From Sphingobium sp. BYY-5 (GTDB lineage: Bacteria; Pseudomonadota; Alphaproteobacteria; Sphingomonadales; Sphingomonadaceae): DNA of 64,000 nt. A model generated the notes under the pieces. It had not been told where the DNA came from and did no database searches. It saw nothing but the letters and a program-made list of their open reading frames with translations. This document shows, piece after piece, positions 33,977-42,851 of the stretch (position 1 is its first letter; each line of letters opens with the position of its first letter). Made by a program: the position numbers and the translations under genes. Where the stretch lies: the NCBI RefSeq assembly GCF_022758885.1, contig NZ_JALEBH010000002.1, positions 62,001 to 126,000 of the forward strand, read 5' to 3'.

Positions 33977-36900
33977 TATGCGGGGACTCCAGTGTCGGAC
34001 GTAGTGGCGGGTGGCGCGGCTTTGGGCTTGTCGCTGCCGAAGAGGCGGGCGATGGTGAGGAAGAAGAGCGGCACGAAGAAAATGGCGAGGATCGTCGCGG
34101 TGGTCATGCCGCCGATTACCGCCGTGCCGATGGCGACGCGGCTCTGCGCGCCCGCGCCGGTCGCGATGGCGAGCGGAATGACGCCGGCGATGAAGGCAAG
34201 GCTGGTCATCAGGATCGGACGAAAGCGTAGCCGGGCCGCCTCCAGCGCGGCATCCCAGGCGTTGCGGCCCTCATGATGCGCCAGTTCGGCGAACTCGACG
34301 ATCAGGATCGCATTCTTGGCGGCGAGGCCCATGGTGGTTAGCAACCCGACCTGGAAGAAGATATTATTCTCCAGCCCACGCGCCGACACTGCGATCACCG
34401 CACCGATCAGGCCGAGCGGGATCACCAGCAGCACCGCCAGCGGGATCGACCAGCTTTCATAAAGAGCCGCGAGGCAGAGGAACACCACCAGCACGGAAAG
34501 GCCGTAGAGCAGGGGCGCCTGTCCGCCCGAAAGCTGTTCCTGATAGGACAGGCCGCTCCAGGCATAGCTGGTGCCGGTGGGGAGCTGCTTTTGCAGTTCG
34601 ACCATCCGGTCCATCGCTTCGCCCGAGCTGGCGCCGTCACCTGCCTGACCCTGAATTTCGAAGGAAGAGAGGCCGTTGAAACGCGACACGCTGCTTGGCC
34701 CCATGGTCCAGTGGGTGGAGGCGAAGGCGGAGAAGGGCACCATCTCGCCGGTGCTGCTCGACCGCACCATCCAGTTGTCGAGATCGCTGGGCAGGGCGCG
34801 ATAGGGGGCATCGGCCTGCATGAAGACGCGCTTCACGCGGCCACGGTCGACGAAATCGTTGATATAGCTGCTGCCCCAGGCGGAACTCAGCACATCGTCG
34901 ACATCGGCCTGGGTCAGGCCCAGCACGGCGAGCTTTTCGGTATCGATATCGACCTTGAGCTGAGGCGTGTCTTCGAGCGAGGCGGCCCGCACGCCGGCCA
35001 GCGTGGGATCTTTCTGCGCGGCGGCGAGCAACTGGTTCCGCAGGTCCAGGAAGCGTTCGCGACTGAGGCCGCCGCTGTTGAGCAGTTCGAAGGTGAAGCC
35101 GTTGGACTGGCCCAGACCGCGAATGGCGGGTGGGGTCATCGCCAGCACTTTCGCGTCCCGGATAGCGGTAAGCTGCTTGGTCGCGCGGCCGGCGATGGCG
35201 CCTGCGGTGTTGGCGGCACCCTTGCGATCCTTCCAGTCGGCAAGGTTGATGAAGCCCTGGCCGACATTTTCGCCCTGCCCCTGGAAACTGAACCCGGTCA
35301 TGATGAAGGCGAAGGCGACATTGTCCTTCTCATCGTTCAGAAAATAACTCTGCACCCGGTCGATCGCGGCGTTGGTGCGGCTGGACTTTGCGCCGGCGGG
35401 GAGCGTTACCTGCACCATCACCTGGCCCTGATCCTCGACCGGCAGGAAGCTGGAAGGCAGGCGTACGAAGAGCAGCACCAGCAAGGCCAGCACGACGACA
35501 TAGAGGCCCCAGAACAGCTTGCGCCGGCCCATCACTGCTTCGGTGCGGCGGATATAGCCGCCGGTCATCCGCTCGAACCAGCGGTTGAATTTGCCGGCCC
35601 AACCCTTGTGCCGTTTTTCCTCGTCCGTTGCCTTGAGCAGCGTGGCACAGAGCGCGGGGGAAAGGATCAGCGCGACCAGCACCGACAGCAGCATGGAGGA
35701 GACGATGGTGATCGAGAATTGCCGATAGATGACGCCGGTCGATCCGCCGAAAAAGGCCATGGGCAGCAGCACGGCGGAAAGGACGAGGGCGATGCCGACC
35801 AGTGCGCTGCCAATTTCCGCCATCGACTTGATCGTGGCGTCGCGGGGGGAAAGCCCTTCCTCTACCATGATGCGTTCGACATTCTCCACGACGACGATCG
35901 CGTCGTCGACCAGCAGGCCGATCGACAGGACCATGCCGAACAGCGTGAGTGTGTTGATCGAATAGCCGAAGAGGGCAAGAATGCCGAAAGTGCCGAGCAA
36001 CACCACGGGCACGGCGATGGCGGGGACCAGAGTGGCGCGCCAGCTCTGGAGGAAGACGAACATCACTACGACGACCAGGCAGACGGCTTCGATCAGCGTC
36101 TGGATGACTTCTTCGACCGACAGTTTGATGAAGGGCGTGGTGTCGCGCGGATAGGCGATCTTGTAGCCGTGCGGCAGGTTGCTCGACAGTTCAGCGACCC
36201 TGGCCTTTACCAGTTCGGCGGTCTTGAGCGCATCGGCGCCCGGCGATAGCTGTAGCGCCATGCCCGATGCGGGATGGCCGTTGAGCCGTGCCGAAGTGGT
36301 GTAGCTTTCGTTGCCCAGTTCGACCCGCGCGACGTCGGACAGGTGGACGATCGATCCGTCGCTCTGCGTCTTGACGACGATCTTGCGGAACTGGTCGGGG
36401 GTCTGGAGGCGCGCGCGCGCCGTCACCGTGGCGTTGATCTGCTGCCCGACAGGCGCGGGATCGGCGCCGATCTGGCCGGCCGACACTTCGATATTCTGCG
36501 CCCTGATCGCGCTTTCCACGTCCGACGGCATCAGCTTGACCGCCGCGAGCTTGTAGGGATCAAGCCAGACGCGCATCGCATATTGCGACCCGAAAATCTG
36601 GGTCGCGCCGATGCCGTCGATACGCGCGATCGAATCCTGGAAATTATTGACCAGATAGTCGGAGATGTCCGCCTGGGTCGCGCTGTCATTCTCATCATAA
36701 AGGCCGACCAGCATCAGGAAGTCGGTCTGCTGCTTGGTGACGGTCAGGCCTTGCTGCTGCACCGGGTTGGGCAGGCGGCTGAGCGCCTGTTGCACGCGGT
36801 TCTGCACCTGCACCTGCGCGGTGTCGGGATCGGTGCCCTTTTCGAAGGTGACGGTGATGCGCGACTGCCCCGTCGCGGTGGACGAGGAGGAGAAATACAT

Positions 36901-37128
36901 CAGGCCGTCGATACCGGTAAGCTGCTGTTCGATGACCTGGGTAACGCTGGTTTCGACGGTTTCGGCCGAAGCGCCCGGATAGGTGGCGTTGATGCCGACG
37001 CCGGGAGGCGCGATGTCCGGATATTGGGCGATCGGCAGCGACAGCATCGCGCCCAGGCCCGCCAGCATGATGCCGATGGCGATGACCCAGGCGAAGATCG
37101 GCCGGTCGATGAAATAGCGGCTCAGCAA
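33976..37128 (-). CDS. Multidrug efflux RND transporter, AcrB/MexB (HAE1) family
   Basis: Inner-membrane drug/proton antiporter of 1050 residues, complete. The N-terminus (MLSRYFIDRPIFAWVIAIGI) and the proton-relay motif with paired aspartates (GLLVDDAIVVVENVERIM) are diagnostic of HAE1 pumps. Two large periplasmic loops and twelve membrane helices are apparent; the C-terminal helices include GMTTATILAIFFVPLFFLTI. It works with the adaptor (37139-38272) and OprM-like channel. Likely substrates are hydrophobic drugs or solvents, not determinable here. The adjacent OmpR-type system is probably its regulator. Confidence 0.95.
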   Translation of the reverse strand: MLSRYFIDRPIFAWVIAIGIMLAGLGAMLSLPIAQYPDIAPPGVGINATYPGASAETVETSVTQVIEQQLTGIDGLMYFSSSSTATGQSRITVTFEKGTDPDTAQVQVQNRVQQALSRLPNPVQQQGLTVTKQQTDFLMLVGLYDENDSATQADISDYLVNNFQDSIARIDGIGATQIFGSQYAMRVWLDPYKLAAVKLMPSDVESAIRAQNIEVSAGQIGADPAPVGQQINATVTARARLQTPDQFRKIVVKTQSDGSIVHLSDVARVELGNESYTTSARLNGHPASGMALQLSPGADALKTAELVKARVAELSSNLPHGYKIAYPRDTTPFIKLSVEEVIQTLIEAVCLVVVVMFVFLQSWRATLVPAIAVPVVLLGTFGILALFGYSINTLTLFGMVLSIGLLVDDAIVVVENVERIMVEEGLSPRDATIKSMAEIGSALVGIALVLSAVLLPMAFFGGSTGVIYRQFSITIVSSMLLSVLVALILSPALCATLLKATDEEKRHKGWAGKFNRWFERMTGGYIRRTEAVMGRRKLFWGLYVVVLALLVLLFVRLPSSFLPVEDQGQVMVQVTLPAGAKSSRTNAAIDRVQSYFLNDEKDNVAFAFIMTGFSFQGQGENVGQGFINLADWKDRKGAANTAGAIAGRATKQLTAIRDAKVLAMTPPAIRGLGQSNGFTFELLNSGGLSRERFLDLRNQLLAAAQKDPTLAGVRAASLEDTPQLKVDIDTEKLAVLGLTQADVDDVLSSAWGSSYINDFVDRGRVKRVFMQADAPYRALPSDLDNWMVRSSSTGEMVPFSAFASTHWTMGPSSVSRFNGLSSFEIQGQAGDGASSGEAMDRMVELQKQLPTGTSYAWSGLSYQEQLSGGQAPLLYGLSVLVVFLCLAALYESWSIPLAVLLVIPLGLIGAVIAVSARGLENNIFFQVGLLTTMGLAAKNAILIVEFAELAHHEGRNAWDAALEAARLRFRPILMTSLAFIAGVIPLAIATGAGAQSRVAIGTAVIGGMTTATILAIFFVPLFFLTIARLFGSDKPKAAPPATTSDTGVPA

Positions 37129-37138
37129 GGGAAAGCTC

Positions 37139-38272
37139 CTACTTCGCCGCCGCGACGGCGACGGGCTTCACCACATCGTCGGGCTGCACCTTGTCGGTGC
37201 CTTCGACGATCAGCCGGTCGCCGGCCTTCAGCCCCGTGGTGATGAGCCATTTGTCCCCGATCGCCTGGGCGGCGGTAACAGTGCGGCGTTCGACCTTGTT
37301 CGCCTTGTTCACGACCAGGGCGGTGGCGTTGCCCTTGGGGTCACGGGCGATGCCCTGTTGCGGGGCAAGGATGGCGCCGGGCACGACCGATTGCGGCGCA
37401 ACGACGCGGACGAACATGCCGGGCAGCAACATCCCGTCGGGATTGGGGAAGCGGGCGCGCAAGGTCACGGTGCCGCTGTTCACGTCGACGATCGGTTCGG
37501 CAAATTCGATGCGGCCTTCCAGTGGATAGTCCGTGCCGTCGTCCAGCTTCAGGCGGATGGTGGCGCTGGCCGGGAGCGTCCTGCCTGCCGCGAGCGAGCG
37601 CCGCAGGGCGAGCAGTTGCGTGCTCGACTGGGTCACATCGACATAGATGGGGTCGAGCTGCTGGATAGTGGTTAGCGGGCTGGTCTGGCTGGCTGTGACC
37701 AGCGCGCCAGGGGTGAAGAGGGTGCGCCCGATCCGTCCGCTGATCGGCGCGCGGACAAGGGTGAATTCCAGGTTGACGTTGCTGGTCTGCAAAGTGGCGC
37801 GGGCCTGCTGCACGGCCGCCTTGGCCTGGCGCGCGGTGGCGGTCACATCGTCGCGGTCCTGCGCGCTGACAGCCTCTGTCTCCCCAAGGGTGCGATAGCG
37901 CTGCGCCCTGGCCTGCGCGGCCACGGCCGTCGCCTCCGCACTGGCGAGCGTGGCCAGGGCTTCGTCGCGCGAGGCGCGGTAGAGGCGCTGGTCGATCTGG
38001 TAAAGCGGCTGACCGACGTTGACCATCGACCCTTCGGTGAAGAGGCGCTTCTGGATGAGGCCTGCCACCTGGGGCCGCACCTCTGACACCATGGTCGATA
38101 CGGTGCGGCCGGGCAGTTCGCTCGCGACCGTCACATTCTGGGTGGTGAGCGTCACCACGCCGACTTCTGCCGGTCCTCTTTTAGGAGCCTTGTCCTGACC
38201 ACATGCGGCAAGCAGTGCGAGCAGGACAATCGGTGCGACCCGAAGGCTGTGAAGAGGGGCAGAAGTCGGCAT
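37139..38272 (-). CDS. RND efflux periplasmic adaptor, AcrA/MexA family
   Basis: Lipoprotein adaptor of about 377 residues. The start at 38272 (MPTSAPLHS) places the lipobox (LLALLAACGQD) at the right distance; the longer frame from 38323 adds a non-signal leader. Visible parts: the first lipoyl half GVVTLTTQNVTVASELPGR, hairpin helices rich in Ala/Gln (about 90-150), the second lipoyl half APISGRIGRTLFTPG, and the C-terminal barrel. It is the first gene of the pump operon, 10 bases before the transporter. No strong ribosome site was seen near either start. Confidence 0.9.
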   Translation of the reverse strand: MPTSAPLHSLRVAPIVLLALLAACGQDKAPKRGPAEVGVVTLTTQNVTVASELPGRTVSTMVSEVRPQVAGLIQKRLFTEGSMVNVGQPLYQIDQRLYRASRDEALATLASAEATAVAAQARAQRYRTLGETEAVSAQDRDDVTATARQAKAAVQQARATLQTSNVNLEFTLVRAPISGRIGRTLFTPGALVTASQTSPLTTIQQLDPIYVDVTQSSTQLLALRRSLAAGRTLPASATIRLKLDDGTDYPLEGRIEFAEPIVDVNSGTVTLRARFPNPDGMLLPGMFVRVVAPQSVVPGAILAPQQGIARDPKGNATALVVNKANKVERRTVTAAQAIGDKWLITTGLKAGDRLIVEGTDKVQPDDVVKPVAVAAAK

Positions 38273-38635
38273 GGGATCGGCGTCAGTCCTTGATGTCAAC
38301 ATTACGGGCCCCTGCGACGCCACCCGAAGCGGAAAGGGGATGGATCGCGCGCACGGGAGGGAGGGGGAGGGGATGTGCGCGGCCGATCCGGCCTGTCCAA
38401 TCGGGTTTTCCGGCCATGATGGCTGGAAGGGTCATCGCAAGGGCTCCGCTTTGTGTCGGCGGAGGGAAGCCGACACGGTCCTCATCGATAGTTTGCCCGT
38501 CACATCATAGAGGCACTTGTTTTCCGATTGGTTCGGCCAGTTGCGACGCACCCAATGTTGGTATCGCTTTGTATCAGCCTGTATCGACGGCGAAGGAGCG
38601 CAGACTTTTGGCGAACGGCGCGCTAGGGAGGAAAC
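38273..38635. other. Divergent regulatory region between efflux operon and two-component genes
   Basis: About 360 bases without a credible gene. It contains the GTATC direct repeats at 38561-38585 close to the regulator and a ribosome site GGGAGGAAAC before 38636. On the pump side no clear promoter was identified. Confidence 0.6.
38561..38585 (+). promoter_or_regulatory. Three GTATC direct repeats, OmpR-type binding site
   Basis: GTATC occurs at 38561, 38571 and 38581, exactly 10 bases apart, so all three lie on one face of the helix. OmpR/PhoB-family regulators typically bind tandem direct repeats at 10-11 bp spacing. The site is 51-75 bases upstream of the response regulator start, so autoregulation and control of the divergent pump are likely. 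Confidence 0.6.
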
Positions 38636-39364
38636 ATGGTGGATTCTTCCCTTACCCGGCCCGCCACGGTGCTGGTGGTCGATGATGATGCGGATATTCG
38701 CGAACTCATCGTTGGCCAGTTGCGGCAGGAAAATTACCGGTTGCTGTCGGCGTCCAATCTGGCCGAACTGCGTCAGACGCTGCGCGAGCAGCCGGTCGAC
38801 CTGATCGTGCTGGACCTCAACCTGCCCGATGGCGACGGCCTGTCGTTGTGCCGTGAGTTGCGGGCCGAAGGATCGGACGTGCAGATCATCATGGTGACGG
38901 CCCGTGGCAGTGCAATCGACCGGGTGCTGGGGCTGGAACTGGGTGCGGACGACTATCTGACCAAGCCGTTCGAGCCGCGCGAGTTGTTGGTGCGCATTCG
39001 TAACCTGCTGCGGCGCACGCGCAGCGAACCGGCGCCGCGCAACGGAACGATGCGCTACGCGCATTTCGGGCCGTGGCGGCTGGACCTGCAGCAGCGCCGG
39101 CTGGTCGCGCCCGACGAACGACTGGTGATGCTGTCGTCCGCCGAGTTTCGCTTGCTCAGCCGCTTCGTCGAGGAACCGAATGTCGTGCTGGCGCGCGAGA
39201 CGCTGTTGCCTGAACGGCGGGCTACGGCGGCTTTCGACCGGTCGATCGATCTGCAGGTAAGCCGGCTGCGCCAGAAGCTGGCCGCCGTCGCGGGCGGAGA
39301 CGAATTGATCCTGACCGTGCGCGGCGAAGGCTATGTGCTGGCGAGCGGGGTCGATTATTCATGA
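38636..39364 (+). CDS. OmpR-family response regulator
   Basis: 242-residue regulator. The receiver has TVLVVDDDADIREL, the phospho-acceptor Asp (about residue 60) in LIVLDLNLPDGDG, IIMVTARGSAIDR and LTKPFEPREL. The winged helix shows FRLLSRFVEEPNVVLARETLL and DRSIDLQVSRLRQKL...TVRGEGYVLA. GGGAGGAAAC precedes the ATG. The stop overlaps the kinase start (ATGA). It is divergent from the RND efflux operon, its probable target, with GTATC repeats between them. Confidence 0.93.
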   Translation: MVDSSLTRPATVLVVDDDADIRELIVGQLRQENYRLLSASNLAELRQTLREQPVDLIVLDLNLPDGDGLSLCRELRAEGSDVQIIMVTARGSAIDRVLGLELGADDYLTKPFEPRELLVRIRNLLRRTRSEPAPRNGTMRYAHFGPWRLDLQQRRLVAPDERLVMLSSAEFRLLSRFVEEPNVVLARETLLPERRATAAFDRSIDLQVSRLRQKLAAVAGGDELILTVRGEGYVLASGVDYS

Positions 39365-40722
39365 TGCCGTGGGTGCAGCGGGCGCGCGCTTTTTTCGGCA
39401 CGATGGCGGGGCAGATTTTCCTGATCCTGACCATCGGCATGTCGGTGGCGGCGATCATCGCGCTGCTGGTGGCCGAACAGGCGCGCCATCATGATTTTGA
39501 GCGCGTGCGACGGCAGCGCGTGGTGGCGAGCGCGGTCGATATCGCCGCGCGGTTGCGACGCGATCCGGCGCGGGTCGAGGCGATGATGGCGGCGCACAAC
39601 ATCGTCGGCGCCTATCCCGCGCCCGAAGGTGTCGCGCTCGGTGAACCGGACACCGATCTTGGAGCCGCATTGCGAGACCGGTTCGGACCGCAGTCGCAAC
39701 CGGAAGCGGGACAAGTTCCGATGGGCCTGTGCTTTCCGCCCAGCGACCGGAAGGACCGAGCAGCGGGCCTGATCGACGCGCCGCGGCCGGACTGCTGGGT
39801 CGTGCGCTTCACCGACATTCGCGGTCAGCGGCGCGCGATGGCGCTTACCTTTCCGCGCATCGCCAAGCCGGCCAGCACCATTTTCAATCCACTCTACCTG
39901 CTGGTCATCATCGTCGCTTCGGCGGGACTGGCGATATTGGTTGCACGGATTGTGTCCCAGCCGCTGCGGCGGCTGGAACGGGCGGCGGAGGCATTTTCGT
40001 TGTCGCTCGACCCGGAGGAGATTCCGGCGACCGGACCGGAGGAAGTGCGGGCCGCCTTGTCTACCTTCAACCTGATGCAGCGCCGCGCCCGCGCCGGCTT
40101 TGCGGAGCGTACGCAACTGCTGGCGGCGATCAGCCATGACCTCCAGACGCCGCTGACCCGGATGCGGCTGCGGCTGGAACTGGTGGAGAATGTCGAATTG
40201 CGCGAGCGGCTGCTGGCCGATCATCAGGCTATGCAGACGCTGGTGCGTGAAGGGCTGGACCTTGCCAGCAGCACGGAATCGCGGGAGGAATGGTCGGTCG
40301 TCGATGTCGACTCGCTGCTCGCCAGCATGGCCGAGGACGCGCAGGATTTGGGCGCGCCGGTGCGTTTTTCGGGGGGATGCGGCGGATCGGTGCGGGTGAA
40401 GCCCAATGCGCTTACACGCTGCATTGCCAATTTGGTCGACAATGCCGTCAAATATGGCGGCAGCGCGGAGATTAGTTGCGCGCGGGCGGGCGGCAGGCTG
40501 CTGGTCCATGTGCGCGACCATGGTCCCGGTATCGCCGCTGACCAGATCGACCAGATGTTCGAGCCTTTCACCCGTGGCCAGAGCGGTCAGCCCGGCGGGC
40601 GCTACGGCACCGGCATCGGGCTGACCATCGCGCGTGCGCTGGCGATGAGTTTCGAGGCGTCCGTGCGGCTGCGCAATGCGGAGGATGGTGGCGTCATCGC
40701 CACTATCGACATGAAGGAATAA
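39361..40722 (+). CDS. Sensor histidine kinase of the efflux-linked two-component system
   Basis: 453-residue membrane kinase. Membrane helices near residues 18-40 (IFLILTIGMSVAAIIALLV) and 180-200 (LYLLVIIVASAGLAILVA) enclose a periplasmic domain containing the cysteines of GLCFPPSDRK and RPDCWVV. Then come a HAMP domain, the H-box LLAAISHDLQTPLTRMRLRLE, the N-box NLVDNAVKYG, and G-boxes RDHGPGIA and GTGIGLTIARALA. Members of the EnvZ-like group have this H-box. It is coupled to the regulator gene by a 4-base overlap. Confidence 0.92.
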   Translation: MMPWVQRARAFFGTMAGQIFLILTIGMSVAAIIALLVAEQARHHDFERVRRQRVVASAVDIAARLRRDPARVEAMMAAHNIVGAYPAPEGVALGEPDTDLGAALRDRFGPQSQPEAGQVPMGLCFPPSDRKDRAAGLIDAPRPDCWVVRFTDIRGQRRAMALTFPRIAKPASTIFNPLYLLVIIVASAGLAILVARIVSQPLRRLERAAEAFSLSLDPEEIPATGPEEVRAALSTFNLMQRRARAGFAERTQLLAAISHDLQTPLTRMRLRLELVENVELRERLLADHQAMQTLVREGLDLASSTESREEWSVVDVDSLLASMAEDAQDLGAPVRFSGGCGGSVRVKPNALTRCIANLVDNAVKYGGSAEISCARAGGRLLVHVRDHGPGIAADQIDQMFEPFTRGQSGQPGGRYGTGIGLTIARALAMSFEASVRLRNAEDGGVIATIDMKE

Positions 40723-40725
40723 GGG

Positions 40726-41052
40726 TCAGGTGCGAAGGACCAGACCAGCCAGGATGAGCAGCGCGGCGGCGGCCAGCCCCGGCCGTAGCCAGGCGGGACG
40801 GTAGGTGAGGCCCAGCATCACCACACCGCCGACGAGCGGCAGCAGGCCGCACCAACTGACAAGGCCCACGCCGCCCTTCCACACTGGCGCGATGCTGAGC
40901 AGGGACAGGGCGAGCAGGCACCAGCCAAGCGGCGCCAGCAGCGGTGCGATGGCGGGTCGGTGCCATGGCCCGGCCAGCACCCGGCGGTGGCGATCCATGG
41001 CCGCAGCCAGCGCGAACAGGCCGAGATAGAGAAGACCGGCAGACGCGATCAT
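40726..41052 (-). CDS. DUF3325-family small membrane protein
   Basis: About 108 residues with three or four hydrophobic helices (SAGLLYLGLFALAAAMDRHR; PLGWCLLALSLLSIAPVW; LLPLVGGVVMLGLTY; GLAAAALLILAGLVL). The start at 41052 overlaps the stop of the PepSY gene by 4 bases; the longer frame to 41541 runs inside that gene and is not real. DUF3325 proteins regularly accompany PepSY and DUF3649 proteins in iron-siderophore loci, as here. Function is unknown; helping siderophore-iron release or inner-membrane passage is a guess from context. Confidence 0.82.
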   Translation of the reverse strand: MIASAGLLYLGLFALAAAMDRHRRVLAGPWHRPAIAPLLAPLGWCLLALSLLSIAPVWKGGVGLVSWCGLLPLVGGVVMLGLTYRPAWLRPGLAAAALLILAGLVLRT

Positions 41053-42545
41053 GCCGGCACCGCCCGACGTCGCGCAGGCGCAGGCGCGCGCTTCCGCTGC
41101 AACTGGCGCAGGATGATCGGCAGCAGAGCCAGCGCCATGCCCAGCAGCAGCAGATTGATGGTCGCCATCAGCACGCCGCTCGCCCAGATCGGCCCCAGCA
41201 ACGCCGCCGACAGGCAGGTGATGGCGAGCGCGCCGAGCAATGTCGGCCAGCCGATCGCGGGTGGCAGGGCCAGGCCGACCAGCACCGCCGCGCCGGTAGA
41301 CCAGAGTGCGGTCGATACTTCCGCTTCGGCGCGGGCGGCAAGGCCGAGCGGCAGCAGCCGGTTGGCAAGCAGGAAGGCGACAGCGCCGATCGGCACCCCG
41401 GTCAGCACGCCGACATTCAGTCGTTCGAGGATGCGGTTGCCGATCGAAAGCGGCGCGCGTTCGCGTCGCTTGACGACCCATAATATCATCCCCGTCGCGA
41501 TCGTCAGGGTCAGCATCGTTCCGCCCAGGAAATAGAGCCAACGGGTGAGCGAGGGAGCAAAGCGGGCCATGTGGAGGCCATAGACAGTCTGGTAGGTGCG
41601 AATGCCCGGTCGCGCCTCGATCCAGGTCTTGAGCGGTTTTCCGGTTGCGCCGTCGAAGCTGATCTCGCGGGGCATAAAGCCGATGGCGTCCGCGTCCGAC
41701 GGGTAGACGGCGACGACGGCCGCCTTGTTGCCGGGATTGAAGACATAAACGCGGCTGATCGGCGTGCTGCCGAAATAGCGCTGCGCCTGTGCGAGCATTG
41801 GCGCAATGGGAGCGAGTGGCGCTTTTTCCCCCGTCGCGGGGCGTGTGACCGATCCCGGCGTCAGGTCGGAATAGAGCGTCGCCATATCCTCGCCATAGGC
41901 CGACACCATGCCCCAGGGCAGGTTGAGCGACGCGAGCGTCAGCAGCCCGGTGAAGGTAATCATGATGTGAAAGGGTATGGCCAGCACGCCCAGCGCATTG
42001 TGGCCGTCGAGCCAGCTTCGTTGTCCCTTGGATGGACGGAAGGTGAAAATGTCCTTGAAGATGCGCTTGTGCGCGATGACGCCGGTGACGAGCGCGACCA
42101 GCATCATCATCGCCGCGAGCGAGGCGATGAGCCGACCCCAGGGATAGGGCAGCTCCAGCTCGAAATGCAGGCGGTAGAAAAATTCGCCGCCTAGCGTTTC
42201 GCGCGCGACCGGTGCGCCGGTCAGCGGGTCGAGCGCCTGGGTGCGATACGCGCCGCGGCCGTCATAGCTTGCCTCCACCGTATTGGCGCGGCCGTCGGGC
42301 GCGGTGAGATACCAGCCGGTCGAACCCTGGGTATTATGCTCCAGCCAGCGGGTGGCGGCCAGGATCGCATCGGCGGGCGAAGCGGTCGCCACCGTTTCGG
42401 GACGCATCCAGCGACCGATTTCCGGCTTGAACACGGTCAACGTGCCGGTGAGGCACATGATGAAGAGGATATGGCCCAGCAATAGCCCGGTCCAGCCGTG
42501 GAGCCAGGCCATGCATTGGCGCACGCCGTCACGCACCGCGCTCAT
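41049..42545 (-). CDS. PepSY-associated membrane protein (ferric-siderophore reductase-like)
   Basis: 498-residue membrane protein. The start at 42545 (MSAVRDG) overlaps the DUF3649 stop by 4 bases; longer readings invade that gene. It has the family's N-terminal helix [26 protein letters not shown], a PepSY region with [17 protein letters not shown], helices [22 protein letters not shown] and [24 protein letters not shown] with conserved histidines, and a C-terminal helical bundle. Proteins of this type in siderophore loci (for example PiuB/FegB-like) are proposed to reduce or release iron in the periplasm. Here it stands between DUF3649 and DUF3325 after a TonB receptor. Confidence 0.87.
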   Translation of the reverse strand: MSAVRDGVRQCMAWLHGWTGLLLGHILFIMCLTGTLTVFKPEIGRWMRPETVATASPADAILAATRWLEHNTQGSTGWYLTAPDGRANTVEASYDGRGAYRTQALDPLTGAPVARETLGGEFFYRLHFELELPYPWGRLIASLAAMMMLVALVTGVIAHKRIFKDIFTFRPSKGQRSWLDGHNALGVLAIPFHIMITFTGLLTLASLNLPWGMVSAYGEDMATLYSDLTPGSVTRPATGEKAPLAPIAPMLAQAQRYFGSTPISRVYVFNPGNKAAVVAVYPSDADAIGFMPREISFDGATGKPLKTWIEARPGIRTYQTVYGLHMARFAPSLTRWLYFLGGTMLTLTIATGMILWVVKRRERAPLSIGNRILERLNVGVLTGVPIGAVAFLLANRLLPLGLAARAEAEVSTALWSTGAAVLVGLALPPAIGWPTLLGALAITCLSAALLGPIWASGVLMATINLLLLGMALALLPIILRQLQRKRAPAPARRRAVPA

Positions 42546-42847
42546 GCGGGCGGCCCCGCAAGCCAAGTGAGCAACGCCAGCAGCGTCGCGGCCAGCGCCA
42601 CGCCTGCCAATGCACGCCATGGGCCACGCGCCAGGAAGGCCCAGATCGTTACGGCCGGCATGACCAGATAGGCGATCATCGTGCCGCTCGTCACCGCTTC
42701 CGCCCGGCTCATCGGCAAAGTGCGTGCGAGCATGGCGGCGACCAGCGCGGCCACGAGATAGGCGCCGATAGTCCCGGCCAGGATGCGCAGCGTCACATTG
42801 ACGCGATAGCGCCAACCGCCCTGCCGCCGCTTCACCCCGGCCGTCAT
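42542..42847 (-). CDS. DUF3649-family membrane protein
   Basis: About 101 residues, three hydrophobic helices (RILAGTIGAYLVAALVAAMLA; SGTMIAYLVMPAVTIWAFLA; ALAGVALAATLLALLTWLA). The start at 42847 (MTAGVKRRQGGWRYRV) lies 5 bases after the receptor stop. DUF3649 members are often called iron transporters or iron-uptake accessory proteins because of their constant neighbours; biochemical function is not established. Translation is coupled to the PepSY gene through an ATGA overlap. Confidence 0.83.
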   Translation of the reverse strand: MTAGVKRRQGGWRYRVNVTLRILAGTIGAYLVAALVAAMLARTLPMSRAEAVTSGTMIAYLVMPAVTIWAFLARGPWRALAGVALAATLLALLTWLAGPPA

Positions 42848-42851
42848 GCCA

